From: Paenibacillus sp. DMB5
GTDB taxonomy: Bacteria > Bacillota > Bacilli > Paenibacillales > Paenibacillaceae
Direction: 5' to 3'
Length of the DNA stretch: 43,269 nt
Assembly (NCBI RefSeq): GCF_001517085.1
Contig: NZ_LRAC01000154.1
Location: 1 to 43,269, forward strand
The number at the start of each line of letters is the position of its first letter. Position 1 is the stretch's first letter. The notes below the pieces were generated by a model, which was given only the letters and a program-made list of their open reading frames with translations, had not been told where the DNA came from and did not search any database. Below are positions 33,892-42,433 of the stretch, one piece after another. A program made the position numbers and the translations under genes.

Positions 33892-35287
33892 TTACCCGGG
33901 GAGGATATTAGCATCAGGTATTCTGTAATCCGCCGGAAGCCGGCTGCGCAGCACAGATTCCAGCGGATTGCCGGGGGTAATTACATTCAGCAGATCGGCC
34001 GGATGAAAGGCCCCCTGTATATGATGTCCGGACTGCCCGGCAGGACGACTCCGCTGCGGCCAGCCATGCATCTCCGCTGCTCTGCGGTAGGCCTTAAGCG
34101 TCCCTTCCGCCATCGAATCCAGCGAACGGTTTGCCCGCGCCCATTGCTGCGCCGCATTACCGGCTCTGGCCCGCAGGCTGTCATCACGCAGCAGCAGCTC
34201 CAGCTGACCGGCCAGTGCCGCTGCATTGTCTGCAGGCACAATCCAGCCTGTCACCCCGTGCCGTACCATCTCCGGCATACCTGTCGTATCCGCCACCACA
34301 GGTGCTATGCCGGCAAGCTGGGCTTCCGTCACCGAAAAGGGCTGGGTATCCTGCAGGCTGGGCTGGACATAGATATCGGCGGACGTCAGCGCTGCAGGAA
34401 TATTGTCCATTGTCCCGGAAAATTCAATATCATCTTGCACGCCCAGCGCCTGTGCCTGCAGCTTCAGCTCCTCCAGCAGACTCCCGCTGCCGGCGATGAC
34501 ACAGGTCCAGTCCCGGCGCCGCTGCCGCAATAGGCCGAGCGCACGGATCAGGATGTGAACTCCCTTAATGTATTCAAGGCGTCCTGCATACATGATGAGC
34601 TTCTTACCTTGACGCGCTTCAGCGGAGACGGCAGTAAAGCCTTGGCCTCATACTCCTTCAGATTGACCCCGTAGGGCTGAATATGAATCCGGTCAGGCGT
34701 GACACCGTGGCCGCCCACAACCTGTCCAATCCATTTTGAAGAAACAAGAATCAGATCAGCCGCATGTACAGCAAGCTGCTCCATTCTCCGGAAATAGCTC
34801 CAGATCGGCCGCTTCTCGTACTCCTCCCGGGTCAGTCCCGGTTCAAGACCCCTGTATTCATAATAGGACTCGCGGGCAAGTGCCCCGTGCATGCTTGCCA
34901 CCAGCGGCACCGCCTTCTTCATTACCCTACGCAGCGCATATGCAGAAATAGGATCCTGAGTATGAATAACATCATACTGCTCAAGCCCGAGCGCGCAGCT
35001 CCGCCTTCAAATACATAACGTCCCAGCTCAAAGCTGAAAATCCCGTGCTCCTGGTGGAGATGGGGAAACTGTTGCGGATCCAGATAAGGAAGCAGCGAGG
35101 AGTAGTAAGCTTTTTTGTCAAAATAAATATTCCGGTCCAGCAGGTATAACGTGTTGCTGTCCACATGGCTGCCCATGAGCGTAACCTCATGCCCCTGCTG
35201 GGCCAGCTTGTCTGAGAGCTGCTTCATATAGGTCCAGATCCCGCCCAGATTCGTGAGTCCCCAGTAGGTGACCAGCAATATTCTCAT
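33892..35287 (-). pseudogene. GT4 glycosyltransferase broken by two frame shifts
   Basis: Three frames together encode one GT-B glycosyltransferase of about 460 residues. The start at ATG 35287 follows GGAGGAGAGGG and gives MRILLVTYWGLTNLGGIWTY. The first frame goes wrong after ARSGL near 34985; the next frame gives EQYDVIHTQDPISAYALRRV and then KKAVPLVASMHG. The second break is near 34641, where one missing G (AAGGC for AAGGGC) would give EYEAKGFTAVSAEARQGKK and then LIMYAGRLEYIKGVHILI. The donor-site block IYVQPSLQDTQPFSVTEAQLAG is intact. It may modify spore or cell-surface glycans, inferred only from the place next to spoVID. The tail after residue AEMHGWP is unusual. Confidence 0.8.
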
Positions 35288-35451
35288 GAATCCCTCTCCT
35301 CCGGTTATAGATTTCACTACAGAAATAGAAACAGCCGGCATATGCATTAACAAAGTATTATATGTCCGGCCCCGGTTTTCCGGTATAGGTGGGAGTCTCA
35401 ATTCTATCAACGAAGTAAAGTGTGAATTTTTGCAAAACTATTTTCATCATG

Positions 35452-35481
35452 TTTACATATTTCGGGTATAATCGGTATAAC
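35452..35481 (+). promoter_or_regulatory. Possible promoter of the plus-strand GGDEF gene
   Basis: TTTACA (35452-35457) and TATAAC (35476-35481) are 18 bases apart; a perfect TATAAT at 35467-35472 is an alternative -10 but lacks a good -35. It lies about 22 bases before the ATG. Confidence 0.4.
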
Positions 35482-35502
35482 GCTCGAAAGGATGTTACTG
35501 AT

Positions 35503-36738
35503 ATGTCTAAAGCTAGATTATTCGACCTATCCCTGTTCGCGGCTGCTGTGGTCCTGGCGCTTTTCACGCACCCATCAGTGGTTCTGGATGATACATATAT
35601 AAAGGCCATGCTGCTCTACTGGGTATTCGCCAGCTTTTACTTTCAGCTGCGCATTGTTACCCGGAAAGGGAATTCTACGATCGACTATGCGATCAGCTAT
35701 ACTTCTTCCTTCGGTATTTTTGCCGGACCGCTCGGCACGCTGATTTATGAGTTTTTCTACAGGACCACAGTGTACATCTATAAAAAGAAAACAAAGACCG
35801 CCGATCCGGGAGAATTCCTGGACGCTTTTTATAATATCGGCTCTTTCACGCTTGGCGGGACCGCTGCCTATTATCTGTACACGCTGCTCTATCCGGCTGC
35901 CGCTCATGTTCCTGGCGGTTACTGGCTGCTGTTCCTGCTGGTGGTCTGTGTAACAACCCTTTTGTCCTCGGGGTTTCTGGTCATAACCTTCGCCCTCTCG
36001 GGGGACATTACAACACGCAAGGAAGCGATTGACCTGCTGCTCAAGAGCAGAAACCTGCTGGATTTCAGCAAAGTAGCGCTGACCAATGCCCTGCTGCTGC
36101 GTCTGCTGCAGATGGAGAAATGGGAGATGCTGATCGCGCTGTTCCTGCTGAACTACATCGTCAGCCTATCCTTTTTCTCCAAATCCCAGAGCGCCCAGCA
36201 CAAATTCGAACGGGACAAGTTTGAGCAAATGGCCTATCAGGACTTCCTGACCGGAACCTTCAACCGGGCCCATATGGACAAAATGATGAACGAGCTCGGC
36301 CACAGCAGCGAATATATAGGCATAGTTGTAGCAGACATCGACCGGTTCAAAAAAATCAACGATACTTACAATCACGCTGTAGGCGACAGGGTCATTATTC
36401 ATTTTGCCGATACCCTGAAAGCCCGTCTGCAGGAGGAGGACATCCTGTTCCGCAGCGGCGGAGAGGAATTCACGCTGTTTCTGAGGGGCAAGTCTTACCG
36501 GGAGTGCCGCCTGATCATTCAAGAGATGCTGCTCGATGTTCAGGGAAGTTCAGCTGCAGCAGATTATGAGGAGCAGCAGATCAAGGTCAGCTATTCAGCT
36601 TCCTTTGGCCTCTACTACTTTAAAGCAGACCAGAGTATCTCCTTGGAAAAAGGGTACGTCCGCGCCGACCAGCTCCTGCTGGAATCCAAAAAACTCGGCC
36701 GCAACCGCCTCTCGTCGCACAATGCCCTGGATGACTAA
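35503..36738 (+). CDS. Membrane diguanylate cyclase (GGDEF), plus strand
   Basis: A 411-residue protein, the only clear gene on the plus strand. The N-terminal 230 residues form several membrane helices with a layout unlike the tandem pair (it has GIFAGPLGTLIYEFFYR and a KKKTKTADPGEFLDAF loop). The GGDEF domain starts MAYQDFLTGTFNRAH, with DIDRFKKINDTYNHAVGD and the active loop SGGEEF near 318-323. There is no RxxD inhibitory site. It should make c-di-GMP. ATG 35503 follows AAAGGATG. It has its own terminator and lies divergent to the broken glycosyltransferase. Confidence 0.88.
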   Translation: MSKARLFDLSLFAAAVVLALFTHPSVVLDDTYIKAMLLYWVFASFYFQLRIVTRKGNSTIDYAISYTSSFGIFAGPLGTLIYEFFYRTTVYIYKKKTKTADPGEFLDAFYNIGSFTLGGTAAYYLYTLLYPAAAHVPGGYWLLFLLVVCVTTLLSSGFLVITFALSGDITTRKEAIDLLLKSRNLLDFSKVALTNALLLRLLQMEKWEMLIALFLLNYIVSLSFFSKSQSAQHKFERDKFEQMAYQDFLTGTFNRAHMDKMMNELGHSSEYIGIVVADIDRFKKINDTYNHAVGDRVIIHFADTLKARLQEEDILFRSGGEEFTLFLRGKSYRECRLIIQEMLLDVQGSSAAADYEEQQIKVSYSASFGLYYFKADQSISLEKGYVRADQLLLESKKLGRNRLSSHNALDD

Positions 36739-36750
36739 TTTGTTATATAA

Positions 36751-36795
36751 AAGAGCCGTCCCTCCAGTTGCCCGGTTGGAACGGCTCTTGTTGTA
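36751..36795 (+). terminator. Rho-independent terminator of the plus-strand GGDEF gene
   Basis: AAGAGCCGT and ACGGCTCTT pair around a loop with a further CCAG/TTGG-like part, followed by GTTGTAT. It lies 12 bases after the stop. The T tract is weak. Confidence 0.7.
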
Positions 36796-36881
36796 TCTGC
36801 AGAGCTGCATAAGCTGAATCTGCAATAACGGCTGTGTTCGTGCAGCTTCATAAATAGTGCGGACATCAGCGGCACGTTTGA

Positions 36882-37733
36882 CTACAGCTCGGCTGCGTTA
36901 AAAGTGTCCCCACCGGTGATCGTACCGTTGTTGAAGCCTTTGTAGAACCAGCGTTTCCGCTGCTCCGACGTCCCATGTGTGAAGCTGTCCGGTACCGCAT
37001 AGCCCTGGGCCTGCTTCTGGATCGTATCATCGCCGACAGCGCTCGCGGCCGTCAGCGCCTCCTCCAGGTCGCCCTCCTCCAGCAGATTCATCCCCTGGGC
37101 ATGGTTCGCCCAGACTCCGGCCAGATAATCCGCCTGCAGCTCAAAACGGACCTGATATTTGTTGTATTCCGTCTCGCTCAGACTGCGGCGCAGGGAATCC
37201 AGCTGCTTCGTTGTTCCAAGCAAAGTCTGCACGTGATGCCCAACCTCATGGGCGATGACATAGGCCATTGCAAAATCACCCGGCGCCTTAAAGCGCTGCT
37301 GCAGCTCGTCATAGAAGCTCAGGTCGATGTACAGCTTGCTGTCCCCCGGACAATAAAATGGTCCGACCGCCGAGCTTGCGGTCCCGCAGGCCGAATTCAC
37401 ACTGCCGCTATACAGCACCAGTGTGGGATCAGTGTAAGTCATCCCCTGCTTGGCAAAAAGCTCGCTCCACACATCCTCCGTATCCGCCAGCACCACCGTG
37501 ACGAACTGTGCCAGCTCCTGCTCCTCGGCCGTCTCCTGGTAAGGGGCATTTGAGGTAGTGGTTCCGCCGGTCAGATTGCCCAGGATATCCCCGACATTCC
37601 CGCCGCTCAGCAGCGTGACTACAACCACCAGAATAATGCCTCCGATCCCGCCGCCGACCAGCTTCCCGCCACCGCCGCCGCTGCCTCTGCGGTCCTCCAC
37701 ATTCGAGCTGCCTCTTCTTCCCTGCCACTTCAT
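36882..37733 (-). CDS. Neutral zinc metallopeptidase (YpfJ family)
   Basis: A 283-residue membrane-anchored protein of the zinc metallopeptidase family called YpfJ in E. coli. It starts with a short basic, Gly-rich tail MKWQGRRGSSNVEDRRGS, a membrane helix at about 26-42 (VGGGIGGIILVVVVTLL), and an outside domain with the zinc motif YVIAHEVGHHVQ near residue 158-169 and a second-ligand region RFELQADYLAGVWANH. Cysteines in SACGTASSAVGPFYCPGD may form a disulfide. The substrate is unknown. No operon partner: it is flanked by a long repeat-rich gap upstream. Confidence 0.88.
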   Translation of the reverse strand: MKWQGRRGSSNVEDRRGSGGGGGKLVGGGIGGIILVVVVTLLSGGNVGDILGNLTGGTTTSNAPYQETAEEQELAQFVTVVLADTEDVWSELFAKQGMTYTDPTLVLYSGSVNSACGTASSAVGPFYCPGDSKLYIDLSFYDELQQRFKAPGDFAMAYVIAHEVGHHVQTLLGTTKQLDSLRRSLSETEYNKYQVRFELQADYLAGVWANHAQGMNLLEEGDLEEALTAASAVGDDTIQKQAQGYAVPDSFTHGTSEQRKRWFYKGFNNGTITGGDTFNAAEL

Positions 37734-37970
37734 GGGTCTTCCTCCAGTCCGTTTTCATTAATGGTTTATTGATTCCGGAACAGTCCGGAGTCTTGCGAAA
37801 ACAGCAAAAACAGTAAAACCTTATTAACGTTTGCTAACGCTTAATAGTGTTATACCCAAAATCGGCAGGGTGCGACTGCTGGGAAATCGAGGAAAACGCA
37901 GGGGGAACCTAATGGGTATATTTATCATTTTGCCGGGAGTGCGGCTTCTGGAAGAAGTGCTTGTGCGGGC

Positions 37971-38060
37971 TGCATATATTGTGGGAGCTGCATGTATTGG
38001 GAGGGATGCTTGTAATGTGTGGAATTCGTGTATTGTGTGGGCTTCAAGTAATTAGTTGGA
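37971..38060. repeat. Degenerate 18-bp tandem repeat, five units
   Basis: Units start at 37971, 37989, 38007, 38025 and 38043, with consensus near TGCNTGTATTGTGNGGNN. On the minus strand the frame 38122-37925 would read SQYMQLPQYMQPAQ, but it has no ribosome site or known family, so I treat it as non-coding. It lies in the 37734-38476 gap, which holds no gene. Confidence 0.65.
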
Positions 38061-38105
38061 TTTTCGCCATCTAATTTCTTTGGTTCCCCACTTTTTTTAA
38101 TTTTT

Positions 38106-38236
38106 AAGTGGAAAAATGCCACTTAATATTGCCGAAAGCCCCTTTTAGAGCGAAAATCGTGAAAATAAGCAGCCTTTTTCCACCTGAATTCTGCAATAAG
38201 CTGTTTTGGCAAGAAATAGATAGCTATTTTCCACTT
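38106..38236. repeat. Long-spaced inverted repeat AAGTGGAAAA / TTTTCCACTT
   Basis: AAGTGGAAAA at 38106-38115 and TTTTCCACTT at 38227-38236 are perfect inverted arms; TTTTTCCACC at 38175-38184 is a third imperfect member. The between-part is A/T-rich and without a gene. This could be remnants of a short dispersed element; no function is apparent. Confidence 0.5.
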
Positions 38237-38320
38237 ATTTCACCGGCTGTGCCCTGCGGAATATCATATTAAGCCTAAGCTCCAGGCTCGTTAGAGAAGC
38301 AAGCTTTCCATACACCTAAA

Positions 38321-38365
38321 TAAAAACCCGCACGGCCCGCACAATATGCTGGCAGCGTGCGGGTC
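38321..38365 (-). terminator. Rho-independent terminator of the RluA-type gene
   Basis: On the minus strand ACCCGCACG and CGTGCGGGT pair around a loop with a further GC/AT/GC part, followed by T5. It ends the hemL-RluA unit. Confidence 0.8.
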
Positions 38366-38476
38366 TTATTTATAAAACATAGAGTGATTTAGTAAGCAGG
38401 TAGTTGAGCGCGCTCCATTTCCCCGCCAGTCCAGCTCTACGGTACGCCTTGTTACAGAGGCGCGCCGCCCAGCGAC

Positions 38477-39760
38477 TCACCGCAGCCGGAGCATGTCCTC
38501 CGGCCACGGGTCGGCCACTACGGTCAGCTCCCGGGTCCAGGGGTGGCGGAAGGCCAGCGCTTCGCCATGCAGCGCCTGCGCCCGTGCTCAGCCAGTCCCC
38601 AGCGCGGCCCGCCGGTACAGCTCATCCCCCGATGAGCGGATGGCCGGCGTGGCTGAGGTGGACGCGGATTTGATGCGTCCGCCCGGTTTCGAGCTCGACC
38701 TGCAGGGCGGTTGCCCCGCGCAGCACCTCGCGCCCGGTAATCCGCGTCACCGCCGGCTGCCCGCCGGGCGACACCCGCCGCCGCGATGCATGATGGCGGT
38801 CGCGGCCGATCGGCGCGTCGATTGACAGTGAGTTGGGCAGGCACAGCGCCCTCAGCGATGGCTGCATAGCGGCGCGAAATGTCCTTGCTGCGCATGTCCT
38901 CATCGAGTACAAGCTGCGCGTACTCATTCTTCGCATAGAGCACTGGACCGGTCGTATCCTTGTCCAGACGGTGGATGTGGCGCACGGCAATGCCGCCGCC
39001 GGAGGCGGCGTAATGACCGGCCACCAGATGGTCCAGCGTAGTATCCGATCCGCTGCCGTCCGGGTGGACCGCCATACCCGCAGGCTTATGGACAATGAGG
39101 CAGAAGTCGTCCTCATACAGCACCTCCGCCCCCTGCCATACCGGCTCTATCCCGGCTTCCCGCTGCGGCCAAAGCGCCAGCCGCAGCCGGTCGCCCCGCC
39201 ACTGGATGCCGCCCTCGCGGCGCAGCCGGGCATGAAGCTTCACGGGCATCCCGGCAGTTTCAAGCAGCCAGAGGTCAATGGCGGCATCCTTATCGGCCGC
39301 TCCGGTAACGGCCCGTCCGGGCATCGCCTCAAGCCATTCCCCGCGCCGTTTCCAGGCGCCGCCGCCTTGGACCGCCTTGTTGCCGCCAGCATCTGTTGGC
39401 TTATTATCGGCGTTCTTGACAGCGTTGTTACCTCTGCTGTTGGCAGCCTGGTTGACGGCACTCTGTACAGTTTGGTTCCCGCTACCTTTTGCGGTCACAT
39501 CCCAACTGCCTGTTACTGCCTTGTCACCGACGCCCTTAGCAGCCATATTCCCGCTATCCTGGACCGCTTTTTCCCAGCTGCCCTTTACCGTCCTTATTCT
39601 CGCCGCCTCTTGCAGGCTTATCCCAGCGGCCTCTTGCCGCTTTATCCTCGGCGCCCTTTACCGCCTTATTCTCGCCGCTTCTTGCAGACTTATCCCAACG
39701 GCCTGTTGACGTCTTGTCCCAACCGCCGCTTTTCGGCTTCTCCCCGCCGCCAGTCGTCAC
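38477..39760 (-). pseudogene. RluA-type pseudouridine synthase with repeat leader, multiple frame breaks
   Basis: Pieces in several frames together give an RluA-family pseudouridine synthase: EVLYEDDFCLIVHKPAGMAV, the catalytic IHRLDKDTTGPVLYAKN with its aspartate, then APIGRDRHH, RRRVSPGGQPAVT, LETGRTHQIRVHLSHAGHPL and finally ALHGEALAFRHPWTREL to TGA at 38477. Breaks are seen at five places: an A5 run near 39565, an extra base near 38825, a G5 run at 38627-38631 (should be G4 to give GDELY), an extra C near 38615, and a missing G near 38595. The start at ATG 39760 overlaps hemL as ATGA. The first 130 residues are an octapeptide-repeat extension not normal for RluA proteins. With five breaks it is either decayed or in a poorly resolved GC-rich stretch. 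Confidence 0.7.
39367..39727 (-). repeat. Fifteen octapeptide (24-bp) repeats in the RluA leader
   Basis: After removing one A from the A5 run near 39565, the minus strand reads fifteen eight-residue units, among them GGWDKTST, GRWDKSAR, SGENKAVK, GAEDKAAR, GQLGKAVQ, GVGDKAVT and AGGNKAVQ. The consensus is G-x-x-[D/N]-K-A-x-[K/R/Q]. The units differ in DNA, so the repeat is old and protein-level periodic. The eight-residue phase is kept across the corrected site, supporting one continuous frame from 39760. Composition is hydrophilic and basic. It may be a flexible linker or nucleic-acid-binding tail. Confidence 0.75.
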
Positions 39761-41058
39761 AGCGACTTCAGCGCCTGGTAGTGCGCCTCAAGCGTATCGT
39801 CGATATCCTGCTCGCTGTGCACGCCGGACACGAACATGCCCTCAAACTGGGAAGGCGGCACGCTGATGCCCTGGTCGAGCATTTTGCCAAAGTAGCTGCG
39901 GAATTGCTCAAGATTACTTGTCTTGGCCGTTTCAAAGTTATAGACAGGCCCTTCCGTAAAGAACGGGCATACCATCGAGCCGATCCGGTTAATCGTCAGC
40001 GGGATGCCGGTGTCAACGCTGTTACGCTTCAGCCCAGCTTCCAGACGCGCGCCCAGCGTTTCCAGCCGGTCGTACACCTCCGGAGTCAGCAGCTGCAGCG
40101 TGCTGTAGCCGGCAGCCATCGCCAGCGGATTGCCGCTGAGCGTACCGGCCTGGTAGATCGGCCCCGCAGGAGCCATCTGCTCCATGATCTCCCCGCGGCC
40201 GCCGTAAGCGCCGACTGGAAGACCGCCGCCGATGACCTTGCCGAAGCAGGTCAGATCCGGTTCAATACCGAACAGGCCCTGCGCACAGCTGCGGTTCACC
40301 CGGAACCCGGTCATCACCTCATCAAAAATCAGCAGCGCCCCATACCCCGTAGTCACCTTACGCAGGCCCTCAAGGAAGCCGGGCTGCGGCGGTACAACGC
40401 CCATATTGCCGGCGATCGGCTCGACGATGACTGCGGCGATTTCGTTGCCGTAGCGTTCGAAGGCGATTTTGACACCTTCCAGGTCGTTGTAAGGTACAGT
40501 AATGGTGTTCACCGCTACCCCTTCCGGCACTCCCGGGCTGTCCGGCAGACCCAAGGTTGCAACACCCGAACCGGCTTTGATCAGCAGGCTGTCGGCGTGA
40601 CCGTGGTAGGAGCCTTCGAACTTAAGGATTTTGCTGCGTCCGGTATAGCCGCGGGCCAGACGAATTGCGCTCATCGTAGCTTCCGTACCGGAGTTAACCA
40701 TCCGCACGATATCGACAGAAGGCACCCGTTCTACGACCAGCTTGGCCATTTCCGTCTCCAGCAGCGTCGGCGCGCCGAAGCTTGTGCCTTTTACAGCAGT
40801 CTCCTGCAGCGCTTTGACCACCTCAGGATGGGCGTGTCCCATAATGAGCGGCCCCCAGGAGCAGACATAGTCGATAAAGCTGTTGCCGTCGATATCATAA
40901 ATACGCGAGCCGATCCCGTGATCCACATACACCGGTGTCAGGCCGACCGATTTGAACGCCCGCACCGGGCTATTCACCCCGCCGGGAATATACTGCTTGG
41001 CTTCTTCAAAAGCGTTCCGGGAAGCCTCTTCCCGGCGCGACAATGGCACATTGTCCAT
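39757..41058 (-). CDS. hemL: Glutamate-1-semialdehyde 2,1-aminomutase
   Basis: Converts glutamate-1-semialdehyde to 5-aminolevulinate in the C5 pathway of heme synthesis. The 433-residue PLP enzyme has YIPGGVNSPVRAFK, NSGTEATMSAIRLARG, LLIFDEVMTGFRV, and the PLP lysine in TCFGKVIGGGLPVGAYGG. ATG 41058 follows CAGGAG by eight bases and removes an unsupported 21-residue extension. It lies 28 bases after hemB and overlaps the RluA-type gene by four bases. Confidence 0.97.
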   Translation of the reverse strand: MDNVPLSRREEASRNAFEEAKQYIPGGVNSPVRAFKSVGLTPVYVDHGIGSRIYDIDGNSFIDYVCSWGPLIMGHAHPEVVKALQETAVKGTSFGAPTLLETEMAKLVVERVPSVDIVRMVNSGTEATMSAIRLARGYTGRSKILKFEGSYHGHADSLLIKAGSGVATLGLPDSPGVPEGVAVNTITVPYNDLEGVKIAFERYGNEIAAVIVEPIAGNMGVVPPQPGFLEGLRKVTTGYGALLIFDEVMTGFRVNRSCAQGLFGIEPDLTCFGKVIGGGLPVGAYGGRGEIMEQMAPAGPIYQAGTLSGNPLAMAAGYSTLQLLTPEVYDRLETLGARLEAGLKRNSVDTGIPLTINRIGSMVCPFFTEGPVYNFETAKTSNLEQFRSYFGKMLDQGISVPPSQFEGMFVSGVHSEQDIDDTLEAHYQALKSL

Positions 41059-41086
41059 GTTATTCACTCCTGTTCTGTTCGTAAGT

Positions 41087-42085
41087 TTAGCCGCGCAGCC
41101 AGCGGGCCGCATCCTTGGCAAAATAAGTGATAATAATGTCAGCTCCTGCCCGCTTCATGCCGGTCAGCATTTCCATTACGATGGCTTTTTCATCGATCCA
41201 GCCCTGCAGCGCTGCGGCTTTGACCATTGAATACTCACCGCTCACATTGTAAGCCACCAAAGGCAGATCAAACTGATCGCGGATCGTCCGGATCACATCG
41301 AGATAAGCCAGCGCCGGCTTAACCATCAGCATATCGGCACCTTCCAGCACATCGGAGTCCGCTTCGCGGATCGCTTCCCGCAGGTTCGCCGGGTCCATCT
41401 GGTATGTTTTGCGGTTGCCGAACTGCGGCGCAGAATCAGCAGCCTCGCGGAACGGGCCGTAGAAGGCGGAGGCGTATTTTACCGAATAGGACATGATCGG
41501 CACATGCTCAAATCCGTTCTCATCCAGTCCGGCACGAATTGCCTGCACAAACCCGTCCATCATGTTCGAAGGCGCGATAATATCCGCCCCGGCCTTGGCC
41601 TGCGATACCGCAGTGCGGGTCAGCAGCTCCAGCGAAGCGTCATTGATAACATCGCCATGCACCACGCCGTCCACCACATGAGTGTGAACCATGCCGCAAT
41701 GGCCGTGGTCCGTGAACTCACACAGACAGGTATCAGCTACAACGAGCAGCTCGGGGTACCATTTTTTGATCAGGCGTGTCGCCTCCTGCACAATCCCGTC
41801 ATCGGCAAAACCGGAAGAACCCACCGCATCCTTAGTCTCAGGAATCCCGAACAGCAGAACCGCCGGAATTCCCAGCGCCGCAATTTCATCCACCTCAGCC
41901 TTCAGCATATCGAGCGAAAAATGATATACGCCCGGCATCGAGCCAATCTCCGTCTTCACACCTGTTCCGTACGTCACAAAAATCGGCTGGATCAGATCCA
42001 GCGTATTCAGCACAGTCTCCCGCACCATCCCGCGGATTCCGGCTGTACCGCGCAGACGGCGGTGCCGGGTAATTGGAAAGCTCAT
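41087..42085 (-). CDS. hemB: Delta-aminolevulinic acid dehydratase (porphobilinogen synthase)
   Basis: Joins two 5-aminolevulinate molecules into porphobilinogen. The 332-residue protein shows the zinc-site block ADTCLCEFTDHGHCG, the SYSVKYASAFYGPFREA block with one catalytic lysine, and MVKPALAYLDVIR with the Schiff-base lysine. ATG 42085 lies eight bases after AGGAGG; a longer frame to 42133 is less likely. The 640-base gap upstream to hemD is full of repeats. Confidence 0.97.
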   Translation of the reverse strand: MSFPITRHRRLRGTAGIRGMVRETVLNTLDLIQPIFVTYGTGVKTEIGSMPGVYHFSLDMLKAEVDEIAALGIPAVLLFGIPETKDAVGSSGFADDGIVQEATRLIKKWYPELLVVADTCLCEFTDHGHCGMVHTHVVDGVVHGDVINDASLELLTRTAVSQAKAGADIIAPSNMMDGFVQAIRAGLDENGFEHVPIMSYSVKYASAFYGPFREAADSAPQFGNRKTYQMDPANLREAIREADSDVLEGADMLMVKPALAYLDVIRTIRDQFDLPLVAYNVSGEYSMVKAAALQGWIDEKAIVMEMLTGMKRAGADIIITYFAKDAARWLRG

Positions 42086-42200
42086 TGATGTATCCTCCTG
42101 TGTAGTTAATATGTAAAAAAAGTCCGGCAGCACTGAGCAATGTCAGCGCATGTCCGGAGTACCTTTGATGTTGGGTCGGGAGGGTTCCCCCGCCTCAAAC

Positions 42201-42396
42201 TAACTTTAACTGCACTCTGTACAACTATTCCGCCAGTTTTCCCCTGAGTAGCTACATTAGTTGTACTTTGTGAAGCTATTTTACCGAAAAAAGCATTATT
42301 TAGCCGTTTTGGGCAGAGTTAGTTGTATAGAGTGCAGCTATTCCGTGCAGCAGCCGAATATGACCGGGTTTAGTTGCACAAAGTGCAGCTATTCCG
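42201..42396. repeat. Four copies of a TTAGTTG...GCAGCTATTCCG intergenic repeat
   Basis: Copies of about 27 bases are at 42257-42283, 42319-42345 and 42370-42396 with consensus TTAGTTGTANAGAGTGCAGC followed by TATTCCG. A fourth at 42205-42232 has the core inverted (AACTGCACTCTGTACAAC) but keeps the TATTCCG end, so it can pair with the others. The 51-62 base spacing gives a REP-like cluster between hemD and hemB. Confidence 0.8.
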
Positions 42397-42433
42397 CATC
42401 AGGAGAGTGTTACCTGCCCTCACACCGACATCC

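Noticed and set aside
37925..38122. A 65-codon minus-strand frame made of Tyr/Gln/Pro repeats
   Set aside because: The amino-acid pattern is a by-product of the 18-bp DNA repeat; no ribosome site and no neighbour relation.
38833..41130. A 765-codon open frame on the plus strand
   Set aside because: It runs antisense across the RluA-type gene and hemL. No recognisable domain; explained by codon bias of hemL and by the repeat stretch.
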